A stretch of 64,000 nucleotides of DNA from Pseudodesulfovibrio nedwellii (GCF_027923765.1 NZ_AP026709.1:3585501-3649500), one strand, 5' to 3'. Shown: positions 1 through 9,140, numbered from the stretch's first letter. Made by a program: numbers and translations. Notes: a model not told the origin generated them from the letters alone.

Positions 1-594
1 GGTATTCCGTTCATCAAGCCGTGGGAAGGCGATGAACTGGACGAGAAACTGGAGTTGGCCCGTACTACCGGATGTACCACTTTCGGTATGGATGTGGACG
101 CCGCCGGGTTAATTACCTTGCGTCAGATGGGACGTCCCGTGTCTCCCAAGCCTGCTTCCGAGTTGAAGAAAATTATTGATAAGGTGCATAGCTGGGGTGC
201 CAAGTTCATTTTGAAAGGAGTTATGACTCCTGGTGAAGCCGAGCTGGCTGCCGAAGTTGGTGCGGACGGCATTGTGGTCTCTAACCATGGTGGCCGTGTG
301 CTTGACCATGCCCCTGGTACAGCCGAGGTCATTCATGAAGTGTCAGAGCCAGTTAAGGGCAAGCTCGCCGTCATAGTTGATGGTGGTATTCGGACCGGTA
401 TCGATGTCCTCAAGATGATCGCGCTCGGTGCAGACGCCGTCATGGTCGGTCGTCCTGTTGCCGTGGCTGCCATGGGTGGTCTGGAAGAGGGCGTTGAAAA
501 GTATTTTGATACGCTTAAGGCTCAGCTTTCGGGAGCAATGATTCTGACTGGCTGCAAGGATATCAAATCCATTGATATAAACGTTTTGTTTTAG
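1..594 (+). CDS. FMN-dependent alpha-hydroxy-acid dehydrogenase/oxidase, 3' part (partial)
   Basis: The reading frame is open from the first base of the window, so the N-terminus lies outside; 197 residues are visible. Family members oxidise 2-hydroxy acids such as lactate or glycolate with FMN on a TIM barrel. The SNHGGR motif holds the conserved active-site histidine (visible residue 96). It is followed by VDGGIRTG (about residues 126-133) and a GRP motif, which bind the FMN phosphate in this family. The protein ends soon after the barrel, as in the short lactate-oxidase-like members. Lactate is a plausible substrate in a Desulfovibrio-type organism, but specificity cannot be read from this fragment. 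No strong terminator follows. Confidence 0.85.
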   Translation, partial: GIPFIKPWEGDELDEKLELARTTGCTTFGMDVDAAGLITLRQMGRPVSPKPASELKKIIDKVHSWGAKFILKGVMTPGEAELAAEVGADGIVVSNHGGRVLDHAPGTAEVIHEVSEPVKGKLAVIVDGGIRTGIDVLKMIALGADAVMVGRPVAVAAMGGLEEGVEKYFDTLKAQLSGAMILTGCKDIKSIDINVLF

Positions 595-719
595 AAGTTT
601 TTGATGGTTTGGGGCGAGGTGAACATTGCCTCGTCCCAGCCATTATTTCGTTGATTTTTCCGAGCCGTGCGGTGCGGTACCTGCAAAGGGATCGTTGATG
701 CACATGATATAAGGACAGC

Positions 720-1520
720 ATGATCACAACCTATTTATTGTATATCGTCCTCGGTGCGTTTGCCGGGGTTTTGGCAGGGTTGCTGGGTATCGGTGGCGGA
801 TTGGTTATCGTGCCCATGCTCAATATTGCTTTCGAGTTGCAAAATTTCCCGGATGTACACATCCAGCATGTGGCTCTTGGAACATCGTTGGCGACTATCA
901 TTTTTACATCACTTTCAAGTATGCGCGCTCATCACAAGCGCGGGGCAATCAATTATACCGCGTTTTGGCGACTTGTTCCCGGTATCATTGTCGGCACCTA
1001 CCTTGGAGCTTGGGTTGCAGCACTATTGCCTACCGGATTCCTCAAAGCATTTTTCGGTTTTTTCCTGTACTATGTGGCAAGCCAGATGTTGTTGGGTATG
1101 AAGCCCAAGAGTGCGCGGGAGCTGCCGGGACAGGCTGGAACATTCGCTGTTGGTAACGGTATTGGTATTTTTTCAGCATTGGTCGGTATTGGTGGTGGTA
1201 CATTGACGGTGCCGTTTTTGTCATGGTGTAATCAAACCATGCACACGGCTATTGCTACTGCTGCAGCGGTCGGTTTGCCTATCGCTTTGTCCGGGACGAC
1301 CGGATTTATCATTAATGGTTGGAATGTTGAAGGTATTCCCGGTCCGCACTTCGGATACATTTATATTCCGGCATTCTTGGGCATCATTTCAATGAGCGTC
1401 CTGACCGCACCACTTGGCGCAAAGCTTGCCCATAGCCTGCCAGTTGACAAGCTCAAGCGGATCTTTGCCATCCTTCTTCTTATCGTGGGAACCAAGATGT
1501 TGTGGAGTGCGTTTATGTAG
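720..1520 (+). CDS. TauE/SafE-family sulfite/anion exporter-like membrane protein
   Basis: A 266-residue polytopic membrane protein with the two glycine-rich repeats typical of the TauE/SafE (DUF81) family: GVLAGLLGIGGG near residues 15-27 and SALVGIGGG near residues 155-165. Each starts one half of the inverted-repeat fold. Members export sulfite, sulfoacetate or other organosulfur anions. In a sulfate reducer a sulfur-anion role is attractive but remains an inference. AAGGA about 5 bases before the ATG supports the start. The gene is followed by a strong bidirectional terminator shared with the convergent gene, so it looks monocistronic or the last gene of its unit. Confidence 0.82.
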   Translation: MITTYLLYIVLGAFAGVLAGLLGIGGGLVIVPMLNIAFELQNFPDVHIQHVALGTSLATIIFTSLSSMRAHHKRGAINYTAFWRLVPGIIVGTYLGAWVAALLPTGFLKAFFGFFLYYVASQMLLGMKPKSARELPGQAGTFAVGNGIGIFSALVGIGGGTLTVPFLSWCNQTMHTAIATAAAVGLPIALSGTTGFIINGWNVEGIPGPHFGYIYIPAFLGIISMSVLTAPLGAKLAHSLPVDKLKRIFAILLLIVGTKMLWSAFM

Positions 1521-1541
1521 TTGGCGTTTCTTGAGACAATG

Positions 1542-1577
1542 AAAAAAGGCTGATTCAGATGAATCAGCCTTTTTTTT
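1542..1577. terminator. Bidirectional rho-independent terminator
   Basis: The inverted repeat AAGGCTGATTC/GAATCAGCCTT is flanked by an A run on the left and a T run on the right. It serves the TauE-like gene on the plus strand and the small gene ending at 1576 on the minus strand, whose stop codon overlaps the T run. Confidence 0.9.
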
Positions 1578-1899
1578 AGAGTCCGTAATTTCGTTGGTGG
1601 GCATCAACCACATTGTCTATCAGAACGATCTTTTCTTCGATCTTGCCGGGTTTGATCGTATATCGTGTGACGACCCAGTCGAGCTGGTCAATGTATTCCA
1701 CATGTCCATATCCGTTTTCCGGCAATAGATCGCGGATAGCTTCGATGAAGTCGTCGATCATCAGGTAATGCCCTTCGTGATCAACGCGTAAAACATCTCC
1801 ATCGTATTCTACCTGATCAAAAGGATTCGCATCCTTGATCTGTTCATATATTTTCGGCGTGATACGATGGAAATCGCCGTATACTCGTACGTCTTCCAT
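1576..1899 (-). CDS. Hypothetical protein, 107 aa, last gene of the lpxB unit
   Basis: A 107-residue soluble acidic protein that I do not recognise. It has no signal peptide, no membrane segment and no cysteine motif; the sequence is rich in Asp, Glu and Tyr with alternating hydrophobic residues, which suggests a small alpha/beta domain. GGGAGAG about 7 bases before the ATG is a good ribosome binding site. It lies 32 bases after the GT2 gene on the same strand, which itself follows lpxB, so it is probably cotranscribed with the envelope genes. Function unknown. Confidence 0.7.
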   Translation of the reverse strand: MEDVRVYGDFHRITPKIYEQIKDANPFDQVEYDGDVLRVDHEGHYLMIDDFIEAIRDLLPENGYGHVEYIDQLDWVVTRYTIKPGKIEEKIVLIDNVVDAHQRNYGL

Positions 1900-1931
1900 G
1901 ATGATTCTCTCCCAGTATTGGTGAGAAAGAA

Positions 1932-3662
1932 CTATGTACTGAGGCCGAGACGGTCAACAAGGAAAGTACTCTTTTCTTCCAGATCGTTCCAAGACCATTG
2001 TTGATTATCCTGTCCCAGACGGATGAGTTCTTCATCCGTATACTTGGTATCGAGTTTGAGCTTGTTGCCCATGACCTGACCAATCTGTTTGGTGTCCTTG
2101 GATTTGGCCAGACTGGAGTGCTGGATATGCTTGACGGCAAGGCCCCCAACAAACAGGGCAGGCATGCCAGCCAAGCTTGAACGGATGTCTCTATCCAAAT
2201 CATCGAACTGAGATGGAGTGTACCGCAGGTCAAACTCGCCAGCTTTTTCGATGGAATGTATGTTGATCATGTGACAGCAGCCTGACACTGACAAACAGGG
2301 GCGAGTGTAGGTGAACAATCCGGAATCGAGCGATCCTGCACAGTTGTCGAAAACCAAGACTCTGTGCGGCACCATTTCCGCTTTGGGGTCATTTGGTGGT
2401 ACCGGGAAAAGGTTGTAGTCTGCTGATTGCAGCCCATACGGAGGCGCGGCGGCAGTGATACGACATCCGACAGCCCCGATGTTGTCTCGGTTCTGTGCTG
2501 GACCAAGTAACCGTAACAGCCAGTCTTTTGGCAGGATGATGTCGTCATCCAGAAATGCTGCCCATTTCGAGGCTTTGACTTCCGGCAGAGCCAGCAGCCA
2601 GTTGCGTGCGGCAGGTGCACCTACGTTGACGGGGAGTGTTTCCACCCGGAATCTGTCAGCACCGAATTCTTTTTGCGCCTTGAGCAGTACGTCGCCCGTG
2701 GCATCATCAGAGCCGTTGTCCAGAGCGACGATCTTGGCCTGTCCAATATCACTGTCCAGCAGGCTGCGCAGGGTGTCTGCCAGCAATTCTGCCTTATTCC
2801 ACGAATACACGAGGATTGTGACGTTAGCGGTGTCTTCGATTTCGCCCATCGGTGGGGCCTTGAATATTTCATGAAGCTTGAGAGTTAGGTTCACATGCCA
2901 TGGGATTGCTTTCCACAGCGCGGCCAATATGCCTTTTGCTTCACCCTTTTTGCCCATGCGCAGGAGAAGTTCTCCACCGGCATATGTGCGCCACAGTCCC
3001 CAGAGAGCGGGATCAAGCTTTTCAATAATAGGCAGAGCTTTTTCGGGCGAGAGACAATGAAATGCCCAATCCGCTTCCATGCGCTCCTTGAGCGGTTGCG
3101 TCGAATCGGTCCATTCAACCATGTCCAAAGCAGCCTTGGGAATTTCTGGTTTGCCCAAGTGAATGAGGTCCTGCCATACATGCTGGAGCCAGGAAAGTCC
3201 CTTGGTTGAGTTGCCCAGAGTAACGGTGAGAAAGCGCAGGATAAGTTTCCTGTCATCCTGTCGGGCGAGAGCGTGCCATGTGTCCATGGCTTCGACTTCG
3301 GCTTTGTATTCTGTATCATCGTCAGTTTCGCTGGGGGCTTCAGCCAGTTTCGGGAGTTTGGCAGTCAGCAGCAAAATACGTGTGAACGCCGGGCCGAGCT
3401 TAAGGCCCATGTTGAGGCTTTTGATACCCCATGTTCCCATGCCTGGGGTCAGCGGGTGGGCCTGTGTTCCCCAAAGGGCCATGCCCATGGTGATATTTTT
3501 ACATTCTGGGTCACGTCTGGCGAGCTGAAAGAGACCTGGCAGGAGGCCGAGCAATGTTTCAGGCAGTCCCATGCCGAGATGCCAGCCGGAAAAGTGTTCA
3601 GTAAATGCGGGCAACAAGGCCCTGCTGGGTGGGAGTATTTGGGGAAAATCAAATCGGTTCAT
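1932..3662 (-). CDS. Family 2 glycosyltransferase with long N-terminal domain
   Basis: The chosen start (MNRFDF) is the first ATG whose product looks like protein; the frame extends 70 codons further upstream, but that part overlaps lpxB in an arginine-rich shadow. The product is 576 residues. Residues 1-280 form a helical domain with no motif I recognise. From about residue 281 a GT-A fold begins (VTILVYSWN, then VALDNGSDD), and DDD at 372-374 is the metal/nucleotide-sugar site. Such enzymes transfer a sugar from a nucleotide donor, here probably to LPS or another surface glycan given the lpxB neighbour. Acceptor and sugar cannot be deduced. Confidence 0.82.
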   Translation of the reverse strand: MNRFDFPQILPPSRALLPAFTEHFSGWHLGMGLPETLLGLLPGLFQLARRDPECKNITMGMALWGTQAHPLTPGMGTWGIKSLNMGLKLGPAFTRILLLTAKLPKLAEAPSETDDDTEYKAEVEAMDTWHALARQDDRKLILRFLTVTLGNSTKGLSWLQHVWQDLIHLGKPEIPKAALDMVEWTDSTQPLKERMEADWAFHCLSPEKALPIIEKLDPALWGLWRTYAGGELLLRMGKKGEAKGILAALWKAIPWHVNLTLKLHEIFKAPPMGEIEDTANVTILVYSWNKAELLADTLRSLLDSDIGQAKIVALDNGSDDATGDVLLKAQKEFGADRFRVETLPVNVGAPAARNWLLALPEVKASKWAAFLDDDIILPKDWLLRLLGPAQNRDNIGAVGCRITAAAPPYGLQSADYNLFPVPPNDPKAEMVPHRVLVFDNCAGSLDSGLFTYTRPCLSVSGCCHMINIHSIEKAGEFDLRYTPSQFDDLDRDIRSSLAGMPALFVGGLAVKHIQHSSLAKSKDTKQIGQVMGNKLKLDTKYTDEELIRLGQDNQQWSWNDLEEKSTFLVDRLGLST

Positions 3663-3703
3663 GATGCCTGCCAGTGAGTAGAAAAATTGAAAGAATGTCG
3701 AGT

Positions 3704-4843
3704 CTAGCGGCCAAGTTCGGCCAAGTCGTCCATGATGACTCGTGCTGCGCGCAATGGAGCGCCAGGTTCTCCGACCATGGTGCGGAGTTTGATCAGTTCG
3801 TGTTTGACGCGGTCGTATTCCGTTTGGTCGTCCAACCAGCGACTGACTGCGAGTGCGAGTGTGTCGGCGCACGCGTCTTTTTGCATATATTCCGGATAGA
3901 TTTCGTGCCCCGCTATAAGGTTGGGCAAAGAAATATAGTCAACATTCACAAGCAGTCTGGCGACCATTTCAGATATGAAAGAAACCTTGTAGGCCACTAA
4001 TACCGGAGTGCCGATGAGTGCTGTTTCCAAAGTGACCGTGCCGGATGCGGCCATGATACACTTACAGGACCGAAATGTCTTGTACCGAGTGTCAGGTTCA
4101 ATAATTTCCATTGGAATGTCGTCGGGCCATTGCCTAAGGAGGCGTTTTTTTCCCATTCCTGGTGCACGTACTATGACGTAATGCAGGTTTGGATGGTCCT
4201 TTTGCAAAAGCTTGGCTGCCCCTGCGAATTCGGGCAACAGGGTGCTGACTTCTTTGTTGCGAGAACCGGGGAGTAAACCTATCAGGTTGTCATCCTCTGG
4301 AATGTTGTCGAGCTCTGCAAGCGGTAGAACATCCATGAGCGGATGGCCTACATAGTCCACATCCATGTCGTATTTTTTGTAGAACTGTTTTTCAAACGGC
4401 AGGATGCAGATCACCTTGCGTACATATTTGCGCAGGAAGTTGGCGCGGCCTGAGCGCCATGCCCAGATTTGCGGACTTATATAGTAATAAACCGGGATTC
4501 CGAGCTTGTACGCTATCTTGGCGATACGGAAATTGAATTCAGGACAGTCCACCAAAATGATGGCGCGAGGGCGCACCTTGATGATCTCCCGTTTTATTTC
4601 GCCAAGTAACTTGAGGATTCGCGGCAACCCTCCAAGAATTTCCGTGATACCCACCAGTGAGATGAGCTTCATGGAATAGCGCACATCCAACCCTTCGGCC
4701 TCCATGGCAGGTCCGCCCATGCCAGTAAAGGTGGCATCGGGCGTGACTTCCTTAAGTCGTTTGATGAGTTCCGCGCCGTGAAGATCGCCTGACGCTTCGC
4801 CGACGTTGAACCAGATAGGTCCGGTTGGATTTCCTGTTTGCAT
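3704..4843 (-). CDS. lpxB: Lipid-A-disaccharide synthase
   Basis: A 379-residue protein of the usual LpxB length, family GT19. It joins UDP-2,3-diacylglucosamine and lipid X to form the beta-1,6 lipid A disaccharide at the inner face of the inner membrane. Diagnostic stretches are the N-terminal GEASGDLHGA, the MGGPAMEAEG segment, the SPQIWAWR motif near residue 120, and LLPGSRNKEV in the C-terminal Rossmann half. It is the first gene of a minus-strand unit with the GT2 protein and the 107-residue protein, and is divergent from the Gfo/Idh oxidoreductase. From memory, related genomes often place a MviM-type oxidoreductase next to lpxB. Confidence 0.95.
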   Translation of the reverse strand: MQTGNPTGPIWFNVGEASGDLHGAELIKRLKEVTPDATFTGMGGPAMEAEGLDVRYSMKLISLVGITEILGGLPRILKLLGEIKREIIKVRPRAIILVDCPEFNFRIAKIAYKLGIPVYYYISPQIWAWRSGRANFLRKYVRKVICILPFEKQFYKKYDMDVDYVGHPLMDVLPLAELDNIPEDDNLIGLLPGSRNKEVSTLLPEFAGAAKLLQKDHPNLHYVIVRAPGMGKKRLLRQWPDDIPMEIIEPDTRYKTFRSCKCIMAASGTVTLETALIGTPVLVAYKVSFISEMVARLLVNVDYISLPNLIAGHEIYPEYMQKDACADTLALAVSRWLDDQTEYDRVKHELIKLRTMVGEPGAPLRAARVIMDDLAELGR

Positions 4844-4974
4844 GCGTGTTTACTATCTCATGCTGCTATTCTGGGCAAGTGAAGCGTGTATAATCGGCCC
4901 GTCGGGGTTGCAATGGGGGGATTTGCCCTGTAGATAGCATTCGCAAACATGAAACTCTGAACGAGGATATATAT

Positions 4975-5898
4975 ATGTTGAAAGTAGGCGTTGTCGGGTT
5001 GGGTTGGATGGGCCGTGTCCATCTGCGCAACTATACTGAAATGGCTGATGTGGAAGTGGTTGGCGTTGTTGATGTCGATGAAAAGGCTCGCGAAGAAGTC
5101 GCTGCCCAGTTCGGCGTAAAGACCTTTGCCAGTCTCGACGAATTGTTGGAAAATGAACTGGACGCCATGTCCGTGTGCGTTCCCACCAGTTTGCATCACG
5201 AGACCGGGTTGAAGATCATGGACAAGAGTATCAACGTCATCATCGAGAAGCCGCTGGCTGTTTCCGCTTCCGAAGGTGAAGACCTCGTCGTCAAGGCCAA
5301 GGAAAAGGGCGTTGCTCTTATGGTTGGGCATGTCGAGCGTTTCAACCCGGCTGTCGAGCGCGTCAAGGAATTGATCGGTGACGATGTTATTTCCATTCAG
5401 ATCGAACGTGTCGGACCATATCCGCCGCGCATTCAGGACGTGGGCGTTATCAAGGACCTCGGTTCTCATGACATCGACCTCATTCGTTTCCTGACCGGTT
5501 CCGAATTTAAGTCCGTATACGCAGTGTCTTCTACTTCCATTGGCGAGCATGAAGATTCCGCGCTTATCACTGCCGAGATGGAAAATGGCGTACTCGCCAA
5601 TATTACCACCAACTGGGTGACCCCGTACAAGGGCCGTAAGATAAATATTGCCTGCGAATCCAAGTATATTCAGGCCAATTTGATCACGCAGGAAGTCAAG
5701 GAATACTCGGCTTTCTCCACCTACGACAAATCCTATTCCGTTCGTGAATGGCCGCTTATGTTCCGTGAGCCTGTCAAAGAGGAACTGACTCAGTTCCTGA
5801 CCGCTTTGCGTAACGGGACCCCAGTGCCCATCACTGGTGAAGACGGTCTTGAAGTTCTCAAGACTTTCGATCGTATTTTTGATTGCGCCAGCTGCTAA
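4975..5898 (+). CDS. Gfo/Idh/MocA-family NAD(P)-dependent oxidoreductase
   Basis: A 307-residue protein with an N-terminal Rossmann fold (GVVGLGWMGRVHLRNY) and the family's EKP signature at about residues 92-94 (IIEKPLAVS), whose lysine is catalytic. The C-terminal alpha/beta domain is complete. Members oxidise or reduce sugar hydroxyls, often on nucleotide sugars. GAGGA 8 bases before the ATG fixes the start. The position beside lpxB suggests surface-sugar or lipid A work, which is inference. A strong terminator follows at 5921. A 354-codon antisense frame covers this gene and is its shadow. Confidence 0.88.
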   Translation: MLKVGVVGLGWMGRVHLRNYTEMADVEVVGVVDVDEKAREEVAAQFGVKTFASLDELLENELDAMSVCVPTSLHHETGLKIMDKSINVIIEKPLAVSASEGEDLVVKAKEKGVALMVGHVERFNPAVERVKELIGDDVISIQIERVGPYPPRIQDVGVIKDLGSHDIDLIRFLTGSEFKSVYAVSSTSIGEHEDSALITAEMENGVLANITTNWVTPYKGRKINIACESKYIQANLITQEVKEYSAFSTYDKSYSVREWPLMFREPVKEELTQFLTALRNGTPVPITGEDGLEVLKTFDRIFDCASC

Positions 5899-5920
5899 TA
5901 CAGCGATTACAGTGAATAAC

Positions 5921-5957
5921 AAAAAGCCCCCTATCTCATATGAGATAGGGGGCTTTT
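5921..5957 (+). terminator. Rho-independent terminator
   Basis: A 13-bp GC-rich stem (AGCCCCCTATCTC/GAGATAGGGGGCT) with a very short loop and a T run. It lies 22 bases after the oxidoreductase stop codon, and the A run on the left makes it usable from both strands. Confidence 0.92.
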
Positions 5958-5975
5958 TGTTGTCCTACCGGGGGT

Positions 5976-6180
5976 TGTCTTCGGCGGGACTAGAGAACCC
6001 TTTGAAAAAAGTTTTCTGGACTCTCCAAAATGCTTTATAGCTCGCTTCGCTCGAAGTTGTGAAAAGTATTTGTAGTGGTTAATAAAAATTATATTAGGGA
6101 TAACCACGCCGAAGGCGTACTAAAAAGTTTTGGAGATTCTTAAGAACCTTTTTCAAAAGGTTCTTAAGCCGCCGGAGGCA
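5976..6180. repeat. Intergenic inverted-repeat element (copy A)
   Basis: This 205-base non-coding block fills the gap between the oxidoreductase terminator and the BON lipoprotein. Its right edge is GCCGCCGGAGGCA, the exact inverse of the left edge of copy B at 16912. Its left edge (TGTCTTCGGCGGG) matches the same 13-mer at 10 positions. Each arm holds a hairpin and then a TCTCCAAAA-type box, arranged head to head. The right hairpin (6139-6168) is a perfect 14-bp stem. No open reading frame in it looks like protein. Confidence 0.65.
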
Positions 6181-6192
6181 TTCCGCCCATAC

Positions 6193-6825
6193 TTATTTGC
6201 TCGCGACTTCGTCACCATCGGCGATTGGCACTTTGACAGCGATGTAATCGATTACCTGGGTGATATCACCAAGTTCCGAGGCAATGGCCACGGCCGCTGT
6301 TTTTTGTGAATAGTTCTGTGCTTTGCCGAGAAGAATAGCCTGTGACTGGATAACTTCTACTCGCAGATCGGCACCTCGCAAACGGAGAGTCTTTTTGAAT
6401 TGTTCTGCGAGTTCTGCATGAAGCCGTTGGTCTTTTCGAGCTTCGCGGCGTGTGGTGAGTGGATAGAATTTGCAGGTAATGGTTTTGATACCCTGCACAG
6501 TGGATGCTGTTTTGATGGCGTAGTCTGCACGTGCTCGATCAGATATTTGCCCGACGAGATAGGCTTTGGCATCGATGACATGGGCAGAAACGGTCATGCC
6601 GTTGAGTTGCAACCGTTCGCGCAATCTGCGCTGGAGCATTTTGTCCTGATTAGCCGTCAATCCCCCGCCTTCTACATGACTACGGGGAATATATTCATCG
6701 GCCAACATGGCGGCATCATACCCGGTCATGGCTCCACCTGCGACTTGCACAGCCGGATAGACGGCGCATCCTGTGGTGGAAGCGAGCAGAAGAGCAAAGA
6801 GTATATGCAGTATTTTTTTACCCAT
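6193..6825 (-). CDS. BON-domain lipoprotein
   Basis: A 210-residue exported lipoprotein: residues 1-20 form a signal peptide ending in the lipobox STTGC, with Cys20 the predicted lipidated residue. Two BON-like segments follow (about residues 60-125 and 130-205), with the alternating pattern QLNGMTVSAHVIDAKAYLVG then LRVEVIQSQAILLGKA. BON domains bind lipids and stabilise the envelope (OsmY, DolP). The likely location is the periplasmic face of the outer membrane. There is no obvious Shine-Dalgarno sequence before the ATG. A second BON protein lies at 51246-51803. Confidence 0.82.
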   Translation of the reverse strand: MGKKILHILFALLLASTTGCAVYPAVQVAGGAMTGYDAAMLADEYIPRSHVEGGGLTANQDKMLQRRLRERLQLNGMTVSAHVIDAKAYLVGQISDRARADYAIKTASTVQGIKTITCKFYPLTTRREARKDQRLHAELAEQFKKTLRLRGADLRVEVIQSQAILLGKAQNYSQKTAAVAIASELGDITQVIDYIAVKVPIADGDEVASK

Positions 6826-6891
6826 GACTAATGAATGACTATAGTGGAATGTCTAGACTTTGTCTAATCCCGTTGTAGCCATGGGTCGTGA

Positions 6892-8514
6892 TTATCCCTT
6901 GATGGCAATCAGATAGATCATTCCGGCAATGGACTGTCGGTCAACGATGTGAAATGCCGGGAGTTGATCCTTCCAATTGTTCCAATGCCGTTCCCTGATG
7001 GCGAGTACAACCTTGTCTTCGTCTTGTGTCCATTCGATGAATTCAGGCAGATGATTGGTTTCCCTGAAGTTGTGTTCGGCATAGTAGGTGAAGATGCCGG
7101 AGTAGATTTTGAGCGCGTAGGGTGCATAGCCTCTGTCCATGTATTCGCTCATGATTTCGGCTTGTCGTTTGGTGCTCATGCCATTGTTCAGAGATGGGGC
7201 AACCATAAGACCGATGGGATAGAGCCAGATGATCATGGCGAGTGTGGTCGTGAGGAGTGCGGCCTTGTTGCCGTATTTACGCATCAGGAAAATGGCTGCG
7301 CCACCAACGAGCAAGAGGGTCGCGGCAATGCCCATGCCCCGGATGGGAACGGGGAAGGGGAGTAGGTCTCCGGCCAATATTAATCCGACACCGAATATCG
7401 CCCAGAGTCCACCAACGAGTGCCCAGAGTCGATTGGTCCGTGCTTCGTCCATGGAGTGTATGGCTGCGCCAGTCAGAATGGCCAACGGTGCGAACATGGG
7501 TAGGATGTAGATGAGCACTTTGCCACTTAGGCTTGACAGGAAGATGAATGTTGCGGCGAACATGATCCACAGGAAGGCACGGGGACCAGCCTGTTTGCGG
7601 ACAGCCCAGAGTTCCCCCCATGTCTTGATGGAAAGATATTTCTTTATGGGCGCGACAAACAGGAACAATGTCCATGGCAGCCATGCCAGTGGGAAGGCTA
7701 TAAGGTAGTAATAGAAAGATTCACGGTGGTGGAACGTTTTTGTGGCGCGTTGAATAACGTGTTTGCCGAGGACAGTATTCAGGAGGAAGTCCGGGCCTTC
7801 AGCGAGCATGACGCCGGCCACCCATGCAAGCAGAACGCCGATCATGGCGAGCAGGCCAAGTCCCATCTGACGGGTAAAGAGTTTTTTCAATTCACCCCGC
7901 CATGCCAGGTAGATACCGGATGTCAGCAATGGAAAGATAAACGCGAGTGGGCCTTTGATCAGCGTGGCGACACCGGCCAGCAGAAAGGCGTAGAGCGGCC
8001 ATTTGCCTTGCGTTTTTTCATTGAAAGCACGGAACAGACAAGCATGGCTGAGCAGAATGAGCGCGGCGAACATAAGGTCCATGCGTGAATAGTGGAACAG
8101 GGCCACCAGAAAGAATGTGGAGAGCAGGATCAATGTGGAGGCCAGACTGATGGAACGGTCGAAGTTGAGTGAGCGGGCCAGAAAGTATGCTCCATAGAGG
8201 AAAAACAGACCGGACAGGGCTGCGCCGAGGAAAAAGACACCGGGCATGTCCATGGGGGTGATGGTGTCCAGCAGCCAGAGAAACCAGAAATAGACGGGCG
8301 GCTTGTCGGGATAGGGCTGGCCGTTTAGAGAGAGGACCATCCACTTTCCGCCATGAACGAGATTTTGGTAGGCGTTGGCGTAACGCACTTCATCGGAAAA
8401 CCAGAGGGCGCGGTTGCTGAGGCAGAACCATGTCTGGGCGAACACGGCGAATGTCATGGTCAGCCATGGATGTTTGGCAAGCCTGTCCCAGATGGCGGCA
8501 GTTGTATATGTCAT
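6892..8514 (-). CDS. ArnT-like GT-C glycosyltransferase (PMT/GT83 family)
   Basis: A 540-residue integral membrane protein with about a dozen hydrophobic segments. The N-terminal region has the acidic first-loop motif FSDEVRYANA (residues about 38-47) and PDKPPVYFWFLW, both typical of the ArnT/PMT family. These enzymes move a sugar from undecaprenyl phosphate to lipid A or other acceptors on the periplasmic side. Its ATG overlaps the PAP2 gene stop by 4 bases, with AAGG upstream, so the two are translationally coupled. Whether the donor carries aminoarabinose is unknown, as no arn synthesis genes are in the window. Confidence 0.85.
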   Translation of the reverse strand: MTYTTAAIWDRLAKHPWLTMTFAVFAQTWFCLSNRALWFSDEVRYANAYQNLVHGGKWMVLSLNGQPYPDKPPVYFWFLWLLDTITPMDMPGVFFLGAALSGLFFLYGAYFLARSLNFDRSISLASTLILLSTFFLVALFHYSRMDLMFAALILLSHACLFRAFNEKTQGKWPLYAFLLAGVATLIKGPLAFIFPLLTSGIYLAWRGELKKLFTRQMGLGLLAMIGVLLAWVAGVMLAEGPDFLLNTVLGKHVIQRATKTFHHRESFYYYLIAFPLAWLPWTLFLFVAPIKKYLSIKTWGELWAVRKQAGPRAFLWIMFAATFIFLSSLSGKVLIYILPMFAPLAILTGAAIHSMDEARTNRLWALVGGLWAIFGVGLILAGDLLPFPVPIRGMGIAATLLLVGGAAIFLMRKYGNKAALLTTTLAMIIWLYPIGLMVAPSLNNGMSTKRQAEIMSEYMDRGYAPYALKIYSGIFTYYAEHNFRETNHLPEFIEWTQDEDKVVLAIRERHWNNWKDQLPAFHIVDRQSIAGMIYLIAIKG

Positions 8515-9140
8515 TGTCTGGCCTTTTTCCTGAAAAGCGTTGAGCCTGCGATGATGGTGGTGGCAAAGCCTCCCACGCTGCCGAGCAGCCAGGCAAAGAA
8601 GACATCAGAAGGGTGATGCCAGCCGAGATAAATTCGTGAAAAGCCCACGGTTCCGAGGAACAGGCCGAAAAGTGCGGTGATCCATGTGCGGTTCAATCGT
8701 TGAACCAATGGCAGGGTCCACCCCGTGATTTCCGTGGTGTGTCCAGATGGCAGTGAATGTTGTGCGCCGCGAGTAGAAAGCGGTTCAAACCATTCCCCTT
8801 GTCCGGGACGGGGGCGGCCAATGGTCATTTTCAGGAAATGAACACACAGTCCGGCCACGATGGCCTGCACAACGAGCAGGACAAGAACAAAACGCAGTCG
8901 TTCACGATTGTGGGTCTTGATGGCCACGATGAGCATGACGGCGTAGACCGCATAGAAAAACGGGTTGCTCCAGTCCGTGATGAATTTCATGACGGCTTTG
9001 AGTACGGGGTGAGCAGCCCGGTGGGCCTTGAAATAGACGGCCACGTCAGTTTCGGCGTTGAAACCGAACCAGAGTATGGCGAGGAGTATTAAAAGGGGCG
9101 CGGAAAAGAGCGCCCACTGTGTCAGGGAATGTCTGCGCAT
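8511..9140 (-). CDS. PAP2-family lipid phosphatase
   Basis: A 209-residue membrane protein with the three-part PAP2 signature: KMTIGRPRPGQ, then SLPSGHTT with the catalytic histidine, then SRIYLGWHHPSDV. Such enzymes remove phosphate from lipid phosphates such as undecaprenyl pyrophosphate, phosphatidylglycerol phosphate or lipid A. It is the first gene of a two-gene unit with the ArnT-like transferase (4-base overlap), which suggests a joint role in lipid A modification or undecaprenyl carrier recycling. The start ATG has no clear Shine-Dalgarno sequence; no better start is visible. Confidence 0.88.
   Translation of the reverse strand: MRRHSLTQWALFSAPLLILLAILWFGFNAETDVAVYFKAHRAAHPVLKAVMKFITDWSNPFFYAVYAVMLIVAIKTHNRERLRFVLVLLVVQAIVAGLCVHFLKMTIGRPRPGQGEWFEPLSTRGAQHSLPSGHTTEITGWTLPLVQRLNRTWITALFGLFLGTVGFSRIYLGWHHPSDVFFAWLLGSVGGFATTIIAGSTLFRKKARQ

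Noticed and set aside
4858..5922. 354-codon frame on the minus strand
   Set aside because: It lies fully antisense to the Gfo/Idh oxidoreductase, which has conserved motifs and a ribosome site. It is a shadow of its codon bias.
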